DNA of 64,000 nt. It comes from Burkholderiales bacterium. Its GTDB lineage: Bacteria > Pseudomonadota > Gammaproteobacteria > Burkholderiales > Burkholderiaceae_C. Shown here piece by piece: positions 18,966 to 27,948 of the stretch (position 1 is its first letter; each line of letters starts with the position of its first letter). The position numbers and the translations under genes were made by a program. The DNA is taken from the NCBI GenBank assembly GCA_030604135.1, contig JAUVWL010000017.1, positions 19,968 through 83,967 of the forward strand. The letters run 5' to 3'. Under the pieces are notes generated by a model. It did no database searches and was not told the DNA's origin. It was given only the letters and a program-made list of their open reading frames with translations.

Positions 18966-19414
18966 GGCTTCGGTGTCGGTGCCGGGTCGGCCGGTGCACC
19001 GGTCTCCAGTGCATGGCGGGCGGCGTCGGCCGCCACTGCTTCCTTGCCTGCAGCCTTGAGCCGAACCCGCACGTGCAGGGCGCAGGCCACGAACAGCAGC
19101 ACACACAGCAGCACCTGAATGCCGGCCAGCACGGCCGACAGGCCGACGTCGCTGGTGGCACGCACCACACCCTCGGTGAAATACAGCCAGATCAGCAGGC
19201 TGAGCCAGCGGTAGGTGTACATGCGGTGCTTGAGCAGGCCGGGCAGGGGCAGGGTCAGTGGCAGCACCTTGAGCACCAGCCAGGAGCCGCCCGGACGCAA
19301 GGGCGCCAGCCACAGCTCCCAGGCCAGCCCCAGAACGATGAGGCCCAACAGGCTGCCGACCGCCAGGGCGCGGGTGAACTGCACGGCAGAGGCAGGAGAG
19401 ACGGGAGGGGACAT
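18962..19414 (-). CDS. DUF2069 membrane protein
   Basis: 150 residues with four hydrophobic segments (about 14-31, 46-58, 68-84, 92-113) and the conserved HRMYTYRWLSLLIWLYFTEG block of DUF2069. A small inner-membrane protein of unknown function. Start at MSPPVSP has a GGGAGG-like tract nearby. Coupled by a four-base overlap to the FAD dehydrogenase gene, and divergent from yihY-like gene at 19494. Confidence 0.88.
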   Translation of the reverse strand: MSPPVSPASAVQFTRALAVGSLLGLIVLGLAWELWLAPLRPGGSWLVLKVLPLTLPLPGLLKHRMYTYRWLSLLIWLYFTEGVVRATSDVGLSAVLAGIQVLLCVLLFVACALHVRVRLKAAGKEAVAADAARHALETGAPADPAPTPKP

Positions 19415-19493
19415 CGGGCGAGGGGCAAGACAGCAGGATGGGCCAGCGGCGCACCAGGGGCGACAGCGGCAAAGATCGTGGGATGATACCGGC

Positions 19494-20759
19494 ATGAGCC
19501 TGGACCGACTTCGACGCAAGGCGGAAACCCTGCTGCGCATTTTTTGGCGCGATCTGCTGCGTTTTCCCTGGCGCAACACCGCCCTGACCCTGCGCGAGCG
19601 ATTCCGTGAAGACCGGCTGGGGGTGACCGCCAGCAGCCTGACTTTCACCACCCTGATCTCGCTGGTGCCGCTGTTCACCGTGGCGCTGGCGGTGTTCAGC
19701 GCTTTTCCCATGTTCGACCGGCTACAGGACACGCTGCAGAACTGGCTGGTGGGCAGCATGGTGCCCGAGAACATTGCGCGGCCGGTGCTGGAGTATCTGA
19801 CCCAGTTCGCTTCCAAGGCAGGGCAGATGGGCTGGACCGGTGCCCTGGTGTTTCTGGTCACGGCCCTGGCGCTGATTCTCACCATTGACCGCAAGCTCAA
19901 CGACATCTGGCGCGTGCGCCGAGCCCGGGGACTGACCCAGCGTGTGCTGGTGTACTGGGCGGTGCTGACCCTGGGTCCACTGGCTCTGGCCCTGAGCCTG
20001 ACCTTTTCAACCTACCTGCTGGGCGCCTCACGCGGGGTGGTCGGCGACATGCGCGGCGGTGCCCAGTTCCTGCTCCAGGTGCTGCAGTTCGGCGTCGTCA
20101 CTGGCGGCATCGCGGCGCTGTACCGCTATGTGCCCAACACCCATGTGCGCTGGTCGCATGCCCTGCTTGGGGGCGTTTTCGTGGCCACCGGTTTCGAGGT
20201 TGGCAAGAAGCTGCTGGCCTGGTACCTGGCCGAGGTGCCCACCTACTCGGTGGTGTACGGTACATTCGCCACCTTGCCGATCCTGCTGGTGTGGATGTAC
20301 CTGGCCTGGGTGATCGTGCTGCTGGGTGCGGTGGTGGCGGCCTACCTGCCCAGCCTGCTATCGGGCATTGCGCGCCGCGGCGACACCCCGGGCTGGAACT
20401 TCCAGCTCGCGCTGGAGGTACTGGAGGAACTGAATCGTTCGGCGGGCAGCGATCAGCGCGGCCTGAGCCTGATCGAGCTGGCCCAGCGGCTGCGGGTCGA
20501 CCCTCTGCAGCTGGAAGAGGCCACCGGCCACCTCCTGGCCATGGACTGGGTAGGTCGCCTGGACGAGCTCGACGGTCGCTACGTGATGCTGGTCAGCGCC
20601 GATACAACGCTGGTGGCACCGCTGGCCGAGCGCCTGTTGCTTGCCCGCAAGTCCAGTACCCTGGCGTTCTGGCTGGCCACAGGGTGGGAGGGCTTGACAC
20701 TCGCGCAGGCGCTGAACCAGGCTTCAGACCCTCTGCCCAAAGGCGCTGAACGGATGTAG
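19494..20759 (+). CDS. YihY/BrkB-family inner-membrane protein
   Basis: 421 residues. Once called ribonuclease BN, but that activity belongs to another protein; the real role of the family is unclear. The N-terminal half shows the family block DRLGVTASSLTFTTLISLVPLFTVALAVF and about six helices to residue 290, including YGTFATLPILLVWMYLAWVIVLLGA. The last 130 residues form a soluble, winged-helix-like domain (LSLIELAQRLRVDPLQLEEATGHLLAMDWV). Start is the first ATG with a compact N-terminus. Confidence 0.9.
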   Translation: MSLDRLRRKAETLLRIFWRDLLRFPWRNTALTLRERFREDRLGVTASSLTFTTLISLVPLFTVALAVFSAFPMFDRLQDTLQNWLVGSMVPENIARPVLEYLTQFASKAGQMGWTGALVFLVTALALILTIDRKLNDIWRVRRARGLTQRVLVYWAVLTLGPLALALSLTFSTYLLGASRGVVGDMRGGAQFLLQVLQFGVVTGGIAALYRYVPNTHVRWSHALLGGVFVATGFEVGKKLLAWYLAEVPTYSVVYGTFATLPILLVWMYLAWVIVLLGAVVAAYLPSLLSGIARRGDTPGWNFQLALEVLEELNRSAGSDQRGLSLIELAQRLRVDPLQLEEATGHLLAMDWVGRLDELDGRYVMLVSADTTLVAPLAERLLLARKSSTLAFWLATGWEGLTLAQALNQASDPLPKGAERM

Positions 20760-20794
20760 CATGGTTGCGGGTCTTGTCACTGGAGGCGCCGCCT

Positions 20795-21181
20795 ATGAAG
20801 CTGGCCGAGGGCATCCGAAAACTGGGCTTTCGCAAGTGGTACGAGCGTGAGCTGCTGCAGGGCCATGCGCACATGGTGCTCTGGTTCCTCTGCCTGATCG
20901 GTCTGGTTGCGGCCATCGAGGGCAGCGCCCGCAGCCACCCGGTGGGTGATCAGCTGATGAACCTGCTCTCCATTGTGGCCTGCGCCGGCATGGGTTACTG
21001 GGCGATGCGCCGCTACCTGTACCTTCTGGGTCACGCCGAGACCGTCGCCAACCAAGCAGAATGCCCGCAATGCCGCACCCACGGGCGCCTGGATCTGCTG
21101 CGTACCGACGTCAACGGCGACGAACTGGACGTGCGCTGCCGAAAGTGTGGACAGGAGTGGCGCATCAGCGACGATCCCTGA
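20795..21181 (+). CDS. Small membrane protein with C-terminal zinc ribbon
   Basis: 128 residues. Two hydrophobic segments (about 27-44 and 57-75) are followed by a cytoplasmic tail with CPQC and, 27 residues on, CRKC, a four-Cys zinc-ribbon pattern. ATG 20795 has GGAGG nine bases upstream. No known family is recognised. It follows the yihY-like gene by 35 bases on the same strand and is probably co-transcribed with it. Confidence 0.82.
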   Translation: MKLAEGIRKLGFRKWYERELLQGHAHMVLWFLCLIGLVAAIEGSARSHPVGDQLMNLLSIVACAGMGYWAMRRYLYLLGHAETVANQAECPQCRTHGRLDLLRTDVNGDELDVRCRKCGQEWRISDDP

Positions 21182-21205
21182 TACCCGGCGACGGGACCAT
21201 GCGGT

Positions 21206-22504
21206 TCAGCCGCTACCCACGGTGATCGAGAACGGTGCGCTCAGGAACCCCCGAAAACGTGCCCGGCCACCGCGTACAGGTGCAGCGGTGAGTTCGAACT
21301 GCGGAAAGCGCTGCAGAAAGCGTCCGATGGCGATGCGCCCCTCCAGCCGGGCCAGGCTCAGGCCTGCACACTGGTGGATGCCGAAACCAAAGGCGAGGTG
21401 CTTGTTGGACTCGCGCCGCAGCTTGAGCACCTCGGGCTGGTCAAAGGCGGCCGGGTCGCGGTTGGCTGCCCCGATGCAAAGGGTGACCAGGGCGCCTTCG
21501 GGCAGGTCGACACCGCCGACGGTGGTGGCACGCAGGGCCCGGCGGTTGCCCAGCTGGTTGGACGATTCGAAGCGCAGGCATTCGTCGACGGCCAGGGTCA
21601 GCACCTGCTCCCGGATTGCGTCGCTGCCCGCAGCGCGAAGGTCGGCCAGCAACTGCTCTCGCGCCTGCGGAAACTCCTGCAGCAGGATCAGGCCGTTGCC
21701 GATCAGGTTGGTGGTGGTTTCGTGACCGGCGTTGAGCAGGAAGATGCAGTTCTGCAGGAGTTCGACCTCGCTGAGTCTCTCGCCGCCGGTTTCTCCCTGG
21801 ATCAGGCGTGTCAGCACATCGCGCTCCGGGTCTCCTGGCGAATGGCGGCGTTCGGCCACCAGGCCCCTGAGGTAGTGCAGCATCTCGGTCACGCTGCGGT
21901 TGCCCAGCGCCTGCTGCCCGGCTGTGGGCACGGGTTCGAGCGCACCCAGTATGGCCAGCGACCAGTCGCGCAGCGGGCCACGGTCCTGGTGTGGCACACC
22001 CAGCAGGTTGCCGATGATCTCGACCGGGATCGCGGCCGCGAAGTCCTCGATCAGGTCGCCTCCACCCTGTGCCTCGATGCGATCGAGCAGGCTGTCGACC
22101 AGCGCGATGAGGCCCGGCTCCATGTCGGCGATGGCGCGGCGTGTGAGCGCGCCCATGATGAGCTTGCGTACCCGTGTGTGCAGCGGCGGGTCGTTGAACA
22201 CCAGGCTGGTGGTGTGGTGCTCGTACAGGGGTGAATCGACCCCATACTTGGGCGCAAACTCGACGTGCTTGTCCGAGCTGAACACCACCGCGTCGCGGTA
22301 CACCGCCATCAGGTCGGCATGCCGCGTCAGGAAGAGGCTGCCGTCGGGCATGCGGCGCACCGGCTCGGCCTCGCGCAGGGCGGCATAGACCGGGTAGGGG
22401 TTGGCCAGGAAGTCGGCGGGCAGGGCGCGCAGGTCGAAGCCTGCCGCGATCTCCCGCGCCCGTTCGGCGGTCATGGGAGGCGTGATCTGCGCCGGGCTGA
22501 CCAT
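21206..22504 (-). CDS. Cytochrome P450
   Basis: 432 residues, a soluble bacterial P450 monooxygenase. I-helix LNAGHETTTN for oxygen activation, K-helix ECLRF (ExxR), and the heme loop FGFGIHQCAG with the thiolate Cys379. Such enzymes need a ferredoxin and reductase, none of which is encoded here. It is the last gene of a tight unit: its ATG is only three bases after the stop of the alpha/beta hydrolase gene, which itself overlaps metY. Substrate unknown; CYP107/CYP153-type assignment would need a database search. Confidence 0.95.
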   Translation of the reverse strand: MVSPAQITPPMTAERAREIAAGFDLRALPADFLANPYPVYAALREAEPVRRMPDGSLFLTRHADLMAVYRDAVVFSSDKHVEFAPKYGVDSPLYEHHTTSLVFNDPPLHTRVRKLIMGALTRRAIADMEPGLIALVDSLLDRIEAQGGGDLIEDFAAAIPVEIIGNLLGVPHQDRGPLRDWSLAILGALEPVPTAGQQALGNRSVTEMLHYLRGLVAERRHSPGDPERDVLTRLIQGETGGERLSEVELLQNCIFLLNAGHETTTNLIGNGLILLQEFPQAREQLLADLRAAGSDAIREQVLTLAVDECLRFESSNQLGNRRALRATTVGGVDLPEGALVTLCIGAANRDPAAFDQPEVLKLRRESNKHLAFGFGIHQCAGLSLARLEGRIAIGRFLQRFPQFELTAAPVRGGRARFRGFLSAPFSITVGSG

Positions 22505-22507
22505 GGG

Positions 22508-23326
22508 TCAGGCCTTCAGGAAGTCGCGGATGGCGAACAGGGTCTCATCCGGCGTCTCCGTCATCTGGTGGTGCCCGACGGGCAGGCTCACAACCTTGAT
22601 CTTCTGCCCCGCCGCCTGCGCGGCCTTGATCAGGCCTTGTGCCGCCTTGGGGTGGGTCATCTGGTCCTGGCCGCCCAGCAGGAACAGCACCGGACAGGTG
22701 AGGGCTTCCATGGCGGCCTCGCCTCCCTGGTAGCTGTCGCAGGCCACGAAACCGCGGTGGAACACGTTGACCCTGGGGTTGCTGCGCAGCACGCGCCGGC
22801 CCAGCGCCATGCCAGCACCATAGACCCAGGTGCCCGGTCCCAGTGCCGAGGGCGGGGCGCAGAGGGTGGAGCGCGAGAACACATTGACCATGGCCAGTGC
22901 CTTTTCCGGCTCGTTCAGTGAGGCTTCGATCAACGCCGGGGAGACTTTCATCGGGAAGGCGGTGCCGACCAGCACCGTGTGCGTGACGCGGTCCTTCAGC
23001 CGCGCCGCCGCTTCCATGGCGATCAGCGAACCCCAGCTGTGGCCGACCAGCGCGGCTATCTGCACGCCGGCGGCGTCCAGCAGGGCGCCGATGAAGTCGG
23101 CCGCCCCTTCCACCGTGGCAGGCGCTTCGCCCTCACTGCGGCAGTGGCCAGGCAGGTCCACCGCCAGGACGTTGAAGCCATGGTGGGCGAGATACCGGCT
23201 CTGCAGGATCCAGACGCTGTGGTCGTTGAGCACGCCATGGATGAACACGACGGTGGGCTTGGCGGGGTCGAAGGGCTTGCCGCCGGTGTAGCAGTAGGTC
23301 TTGGCGCCGTTGACAGTCAGTTCCAT
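22508..23326 (-). CDS. Alpha/beta hydrolase
   Basis: 272 residues. Oxyanion motif HGVLND (30-35), nucleophile elbow GHSWG (Ser97), acid in GGQDQMTHP and base His in VGHHQM near the end. Related to lipases/esterases and haloperoxidase-like hydrolases. It is not MetX: the length and motifs differ from homoserine acetyltransferase. The ATG overlaps the metY stop (TGATG), and the P450 gene starts three bases after its own stop, so all three are translated as one unit. Confidence 0.88.
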   Translation of the reverse strand: MELTVNGAKTYCYTGGKPFDPAKPTVVFIHGVLNDHSVWILQSRYLAHHGFNVLAVDLPGHCRSEGEAPATVEGAADFIGALLDAAGVQIAALVGHSWGSLIAMEAAARLKDRVTHTVLVGTAFPMKVSPALIEASLNEPEKALAMVNVFSRSTLCAPPSALGPGTWVYGAGMALGRRVLRSNPRVNVFHRGFVACDSYQGGEAAMEALTCPVLFLLGGQDQMTHPKAAQGLIKAAQAAGQKIKVVSLPVGHHQMTETPDETLFAIRDFLKA

Positions 23327-24636
23327 CACGCACCTGCCTTTTCTGCGGCCTTGAGCGCGCGCTTGAGGTCGTCGATCAGGTCATCGGGGTCTTCCAGGCC
23401 GATGGACAGGCGGATCGTGCCGGGGCCGATGCCGGCACCCGCCAGCGCCTCGTCGCTCATGCGGAAGTGCGTGGTGCTGGCCGGGTGGATCACCAGCGAA
23501 CGGCAGTCGCCCACGTTGGCCAGGTGGCTGAAGATCTTGAGCGCTTCGATGAAAGCCTTGCCCTGTTCGCGCGAGCCCTTGATGTCGAAACTGAACACCG
23601 AGCCCGCGCCCTTGGCGCCGTGCTTGAGCAGCCTGTTCGCCAGCGCGTGGCTGGGGTGCGATTCGAGCAGCGGGTGACCGACGCGGCCCACCAGCGGATG
23701 GCTGGCCAGGAACTGCACCACCTTTTCGGTGTTGGACATGTGGCGTTCCATGCGCAGCGACAGCGTCTCCAGCCCCTGCAGGATCAGCCAGGCGCTGTGC
23801 GGGCTGAGACACGCGCCGAAGTCGCGCAGGCCCTCGCGGCGCGCGCGCAGCAGGAAGGCGCCGACCGTGCTTTCTTCGCTGAAGGTCATGCCGTGAAAAC
23901 CGTCGTAGGGCTCGGTCAGTTCGGGGTACTTGCCCGAGGCGTCCCAGTCAAAGCTGCCGGCGTCGACCACCACACCGCCGATGACGGTGCCGTGGCCGCT
24001 GAGGAACTTGGTGGCCGAGTGGTAGACCAGATCGGCGCCGTGCTCGAAGGGCTTGATGAGGTAGGGCGTGGTCAGGGTGCTGTCGACCAGCAATGGCACC
24101 CCGGCCTCGTGGGCGATCTGCGCCACCGTGGGCATGTCCAGCACGTCCAGGCCGGGGTTGCCCACGGTCTCGCCGAAGAACAGTCGGGTGTTGGGCTGCA
24201 CGGCGGCCTTCCAGCCGTCGATGTCGCCAGGTTTGACGAAGGTGGTTTCGATGCCGAAACGGCGCAGCGTGTAGTGCAGCAGGTTCTGGCTGCCGCCGTA
24301 GAGCGCGGTGGACGCCACGATGTGCGAACCCGCACCCATGAGCGTGGAAATGCTCAGGTGCAGCGCGGCCTGGCCGCTGGCGACCGCGATGGCGCCAATG
24401 CCGCCTTCGAGTGCCGCCATGCGCTGCTCGAACACCGCGTTGGTCGGGTTGCTGATGCGGCTGTAGACGTGGCCGGCCCGCTCCAGATTGAACAGGGCGG
24501 CAGCGTGGTCGCTGGACTCGAAGACGAACGAGGTCGTCAGGTGGATGGGCACCGCACGGGCGCCGGTGCTGGGGTCCGGCGCGGCGCCGGCGTGCAGCGC
24601 CAGCGTGTCGAAGCCGGGATCGGAATAGCCGGGCAT
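23326..24636 (-). CDS. metY: O-acetylhomoserine sulfhydrylase (aminocarboxypropyltransferase)
   Basis: 436 residues, PLP enzyme of the Cys/Met-metabolism family that makes homocysteine from O-acetylhomoserine and sulfide. N-terminal FDTLALHAGAAPDPSTGARAVP, YSRISNPTN phosphate-binding region, SGQAA, and the PLP-lysine motif YHSATKFLSGHG (Lys210). The length and the GFDTLALHAG start fit MetY better than MetZ or MetB. A GAGGAG site lies ten bases before ATG 24636. First gene of a unit with an alpha/beta hydrolase and a P450. Divergent from the CBS gene. Confidence 0.95.
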   Translation of the reverse strand: MPGYSDPGFDTLALHAGAAPDPSTGARAVPIHLTTSFVFESSDHAAALFNLERAGHVYSRISNPTNAVFEQRMAALEGGIGAIAVASGQAALHLSISTLMGAGSHIVASTALYGGSQNLLHYTLRRFGIETTFVKPGDIDGWKAAVQPNTRLFFGETVGNPGLDVLDMPTVAQIAHEAGVPLLVDSTLTTPYLIKPFEHGADLVYHSATKFLSGHGTVIGGVVVDAGSFDWDASGKYPELTEPYDGFHGMTFSEESTVGAFLLRARREGLRDFGACLSPHSAWLILQGLETLSLRMERHMSNTEKVVQFLASHPLVGRVGHPLLESHPSHALANRLLKHGAKGAGSVFSFDIKGSREQGKAFIEALKIFSHLANVGDCRSLVIHPASTTHFRMSDEALAGAGIGPGTIRLSIGLEDPDDLIDDLKRALKAAEKAGA

Positions 24637-24786
24637 GAAAAGGTCTCCTCTGGGCGGTCGGGGCCGGTGCGGGTCCGGGCTTTCCCCGAGTTCGCCCGCA
24701 TACGTGGTCGATCGCGCCGATTGTGGGCTATATTTGGTCTCACGTCGGCGAAGCTGGCGACAGCACGAATCCCAAGGAGTAGAGCC

Positions 24787-25263
24787 ATGAAGGTCAGCGA
24801 CATCCTGCGCGTCAAGGGCAATGCCCTGTACACGATCACCCCCGAGGACAGCCTGGCCGATGCGGCCCAGCTCATGGCCGACAAGGACATCGGTTCGCTG
24901 GTGGTGATGTCCAACGGCCTTGTGGTGGGTATGCTGACCTTTCGCGAGGTGATCCACACCCTGGTCAAGAACGGTGGCTCTTTTGGCACGACGACCGTCT
25001 ACCGCGCCATGGACCCGGGGCCTCTCACCTGCACCATGGCCACCGACATGGACGAAGTGCGGCGCATGATGCTGGACAGGCATGCGCGGTACATGCCCGT
25101 GATCGACAACCGCATGCTGATGGGGGTGGTCAGCTTCTACGACGTGGCCAAGGCCGTGGTCGACGCACAGAACTTCGAGAACAAGATGCTCAAGGCCTAT
25201 ATCCGCGACTGGCCCGAGGAAGAAGAGCCGCAGCCCGACAGCAGCGAGCAGAAGCAGTCCTGA
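24787..25263 (+). CDS. Two-CBS-domain protein
   Basis: 158 residues made of two CBS motifs (about 8-60 and 75-130: DSLADAAQLMADKDIGSLVVM and DMDEVRRMMLDRHARYMPVID), followed by an acidic tail. Such stand-alone pairs bind adenine nucleotides and sense energy charge. AAGGAG lies nine bases before the ATG. Partner unknown; it is divergent from metY and convergent with phaZ. Confidence 0.9.
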   Translation: MKVSDILRVKGNALYTITPEDSLADAAQLMADKDIGSLVVMSNGLVVGMLTFREVIHTLVKNGGSFGTTTVYRAMDPGPLTCTMATDMDEVRRMMLDRHARYMPVIDNRMLMGVVSFYDVAKAVVDAQNFENKMLKAYIRDWPEEEEPQPDSSEQKQS

Positions 25264-25293
25264 TTCGCCGGCCTGGGCCGCCGTGCCCCGCCG

Positions 25294-26508
25294 TCACATG
25301 GCGCCGTGGATGTGCTCGCGTACCCGTGGGTAGATCTGCAGGTTCCACTTGCGTCCGCTGAACACGCCGTAGTGGCCCACCCCGGTCTGGATGTGGTGGG
25401 TCTTCAGGTAGGGGCGCACGCTGGTGCACAGGTCCTGCGCGGCCACGGTCTGCCCCACCGAGCAAATGTCGTCCCGCTCACCTTCGACCGTCATGAGCGC
25501 AGTGCGGCGGATGGCCGCCGGGTTCACCAGGCGGCCACGGTGCTGCAGCTTGCCGATGGCCAGGTCGTATGTCTGGAAGACCTTCTCTACCGTCTCCAGG
25601 TAGAACTCGGCCGGCAGGTCGTTGACGGCCAGGTACTCGTCGTAAAAGGTCTGGATGGTGCGGGCCTCTTCGGTGCGGCCCTCGACCAGGTGCTCATACA
25701 GGTGCCTGAAGGACTGCTGGTGGCGCTCCAGGTTCATGCTCATGAAGGCCGAGAGCTGTACGAAGCCGGGGTAGACGCGCCGCATGTGGCCGCGGTGCGG
25801 CAGGGGGACGTGGCTGATCAGGTTCTTCTCGAACCATTCGATCGGTTTGCTGGTGGCCAGCCGGTTGACTTCGGTCGGGTTGACCCGGCAGTCCACCGGC
25901 CCGGCCATCAGCGTCAGGCTGCGGGGTGTGGCCGGGTTGTCGTCCTCGGCCATCACGGCGGTGGCGGCCAGGGCCGCCACACAGGGCTGGCACACCGAGA
26001 CCATGTGGGCGCCTTCGCCCACAGCCTCGGTGAAGCGGATCATGTAGTCGATGTAGTCGTCCAGCCCGAACGCACCATGGCGCAGGGAAACGTCACGCGC
26101 ATTGTGCCAATCGGTGATGTAGACCTCGTGGTCCTGCAGCAGGGTGCGAACGGTTTCGCGCAGCAGCGTGGCGAAGTGGCCTGACAAAGGGGCCGCCAGC
26201 AGCACCTTGGGCTGTTCGGGCAAGTTGTTCCCGAGCTTGCGAAAGCGCAGCAAGGTGCCGAAGGGCAGTTTCAACACCGAGTCTTCCACCACGGGCACGG
26301 TGTCGTCGCCAGTTTGCGCCGAATCGATGCCATAGGCGGGCCGCGAGTGCGTCAGGCGCAGGCGTGAGAAAACGTCGCAGGCAGCAGAAACCTGACGCAG
26401 CAAGCTGCGTTCGGTGCGTTCGAACCACAGCGTGGCGCTCAGGTGCTGCGCCATCAGGCGCAGTGGCGATGCCATATCGGTCTGGAGCTGGTAGGCCTGG
26501 TACAGCAT
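25294..26508 (-). CDS. phaZ: Intracellular polyhydroxyalkanoate depolymerase
   Basis: 404 residues. Degrades stored PHB granules to 3-hydroxybutyrate oligomers inside the cell. N-terminal MLYQAYQLQTDM is typical of PhaZ of the Cupriavidus type, and the catalytic motif is VCQPC with the nucleophilic Cys at residue 173 (Cys instead of Ser, as in that family). The C-terminal VGHYGVFSGRKWN holds the catalytic His. Presence implies the organism stores PHB, though no phaCAB genes are in the window. Divergent from the GST gene; the 135-base gap holds their promoters. Confidence 0.95.
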   Translation of the reverse strand: MLYQAYQLQTDMASPLRLMAQHLSATLWFERTERSLLRQVSAACDVFSRLRLTHSRPAYGIDSAQTGDDTVPVVEDSVLKLPFGTLLRFRKLGNNLPEQPKVLLAAPLSGHFATLLRETVRTLLQDHEVYITDWHNARDVSLRHGAFGLDDYIDYMIRFTEAVGEGAHMVSVCQPCVAALAATAVMAEDDNPATPRSLTLMAGPVDCRVNPTEVNRLATSKPIEWFEKNLISHVPLPHRGHMRRVYPGFVQLSAFMSMNLERHQQSFRHLYEHLVEGRTEEARTIQTFYDEYLAVNDLPAEFYLETVEKVFQTYDLAIGKLQHRGRLVNPAAIRRTALMTVEGERDDICSVGQTVAAQDLCTSVRPYLKTHHIQTGVGHYGVFSGRKWNLQIYPRVREHIHGAM

Positions 26509-26643
26509 GTTTGTCCTTGTGCTCCTTGTGGGATGAGGGCCACAGGCAATTCCTGGGCCAGGGGCATGCACCATGCGGGTGCAACTGGTCACGCTTTGCA
26601 TGGCACAGGGCTTGCTGATTCAGGAAGCACAGAGGAGCATCAC

Positions 26644-27300
26644 ATGGCCAAAGCGGTACTCACCATCAGCAGCAAGAACTACGGCGCCTGGGCATTGCGC
26701 GGCTGGCTGATGTGCAAGATGGCCAGGCTGGACTTCACCGAGCATGTGATCCCGCCCGATGACCCGGCCATGAAGGCCGAGATGCTGCTGCTCTCCGCGT
26801 CGATGCGTGTGCCCTCCCTGGACCACGATGGCATCCACGTCTGGGACACGCTGGCCATCGGTGAGTACCTCAACGAGATCAAACCCAAGGCCGGGCTGCT
26901 GCCGGCGGACCGCAAGGCGCGTGCCCATTGCCGGGCCATCTGTGGCGAGATGCACTCGGGTTTTTCGGCTCTGCGCAGCTCGCTGCCCATGAACATCAAG
27001 GCCCATTTCCCAGGCTTCAAGGTCTGGTCGCGAGCGCAGACCGACATCGACCGCATCGAGGCCATCTGGAACGAATGCCTGGAGACCTATGGCGGCCCTT
27101 ATCTGTTCGGCGACAAACCCTGCATCGCCGATGCGATGTTTGCGCCGGTGGTGACCCGCTTCATCACCTACGATGTGCCACTGGACATGGCGTGTGTGGC
27201 CTACTGCGACACCATCATGGGTCTGCCGGCTATGAAGGAGTGGGTGGCCGCCGCCGAAGAGGAACCCGACGAGATCGACGAACTCGACGCGGAGTTCTAG
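26644..27300 (+). CDS. Glutathione S-transferase family protein
   Basis: 218 residues. N-terminal thioredoxin-like domain with SSKNYGAWALRGWLM and the cis-Pro motif RVPSLDHDGIHVWDTLAIGEYL, then an all-alpha C-terminal domain (about 90-205, FGDKPCIADAMFAPVVTRF). The pattern is typical of the family; substrate cannot be told. The C-terminus is strongly acidic (EEEPDEIDELDAEF). AGAGGAG precedes ATG 26644. Confidence 0.9.
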   Translation: MAKAVLTISSKNYGAWALRGWLMCKMARLDFTEHVIPPDDPAMKAEMLLLSASMRVPSLDHDGIHVWDTLAIGEYLNEIKPKAGLLPADRKARAHCRAICGEMHSGFSALRSSLPMNIKAHFPGFKVWSRAQTDIDRIEAIWNECLETYGGPYLFGDKPCIADAMFAPVVTRFITYDVPLDMACVAYCDTIMGLPAMKEWVAAAEEEPDEIDELDAEF

Positions 27301-27312
27301 CCGCAGGGTTGA

Positions 27313-27400
27313 CCCACCCCCGCGCCGCGCCCAAGGGCGCGTCACCCCCTCAAGGGGGCGTTGCCTGCGGACCGGGAAACCCGGATCCGTGGCAACCTGG
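27313..27400. repeat. C-rich intergenic repeat with hairpins
   Basis: CGCGCCC-aa-GGGCGCG (27327-27342) and CCCCCT-ca-AGGGGG (27345-27358) hairpins followed by CGGGAAACCCG (27372-27382). Same family as the copies at about 30.3 and 63.8 kb. Sits behind the GST gene and may also work as a terminator-like barrier. Confidence 0.6.
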
Positions 27401-27424
27401 CTCAATACGCTTCGCGATTCACAC

Positions 27425-27853
27425 TCAAGGTTCGCTCCACGGCGTGGGCGGCGGGATGTCGCAGACCGGGTCCACCGGCAGCGACTTGAAGTCGGCTGGG
27501 CTGACGATTTCCAGGTATTCCATGTCGGGGGAGTAGTCGAACAGGTAGTGGCGGATGCCCGGCCGCTGGTGCACCACATCGCCGGCTTCCACCAGGGTCA
27601 CCTGGTCTTCGTACATGAACTTGGCCCAGCCCTTGGTCATGATCACGATCTGGAAATCGGCCACGTGGATGTGCCAGCCGGTGCCGCCGTCAGGAGGCAG
27701 GTTGGCCTTGACCAGGTGCGCCACCACCTTGCCGTGGGTGGCGGCTGCGATGCCCAGATCGCGGTAGAGGAAGAAGTCGCGCAGTCCCCCACGCACAAAC
27801 TCGGTTTCGCCGGGCTTCACATGGGAGAAAAGGGTGCCTGTTTTGTCCAGCAT
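27425..27853 (-). CDS. Cupin-domain protein
   Basis: 142 residues, single cupin barrel. The metal-binding pattern is GGTGWHIHVADFQIV (two His) plus a later PGIRHYL His. GGAAGGAG precedes ATG 27853. Cupins of this length include ring-cleavage and small regulatory or oxygenase proteins; no substrate is evident. It lies 95 bases downstream of the alkane monooxygenase gene on the same strand. Confidence 0.85.
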   Translation of the reverse strand: MLDKTGTLFSHVKPGETEFVRGGLRDFFLYRDLGIAAATHGKVVAHLVKANLPPDGGTGWHIHVADFQIVIMTKGWAKFMYEDQVTLVEAGDVVHQRPGIRHYLFDYSPDMEYLEIVSPADFKSLPVDPVCDIPPPTPWSEP

Positions 27854-27948
27854 GGTGCGCTCCTTCCGTTTCCTGGGCAGCAAGATGGCTGCGTCGGGCG
27901 TCATGCATGAAGCGTTCCATGTGGCCTTGAGACCACCCGGGCAACCGA

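Noticed and set aside
17514..19472. N-terminal extension of the FAD dehydrogenase to 652 residues
   Set aside because: The added part is a shifted frame of the DUF2069 gene; MSADLP with ATGA overlap is the natural start.
22508..23326. MetX (homoserine acetyltransferase) next to metY
   Set aside because: Length and motifs are those of a general alpha/beta hydrolase, not MetX.
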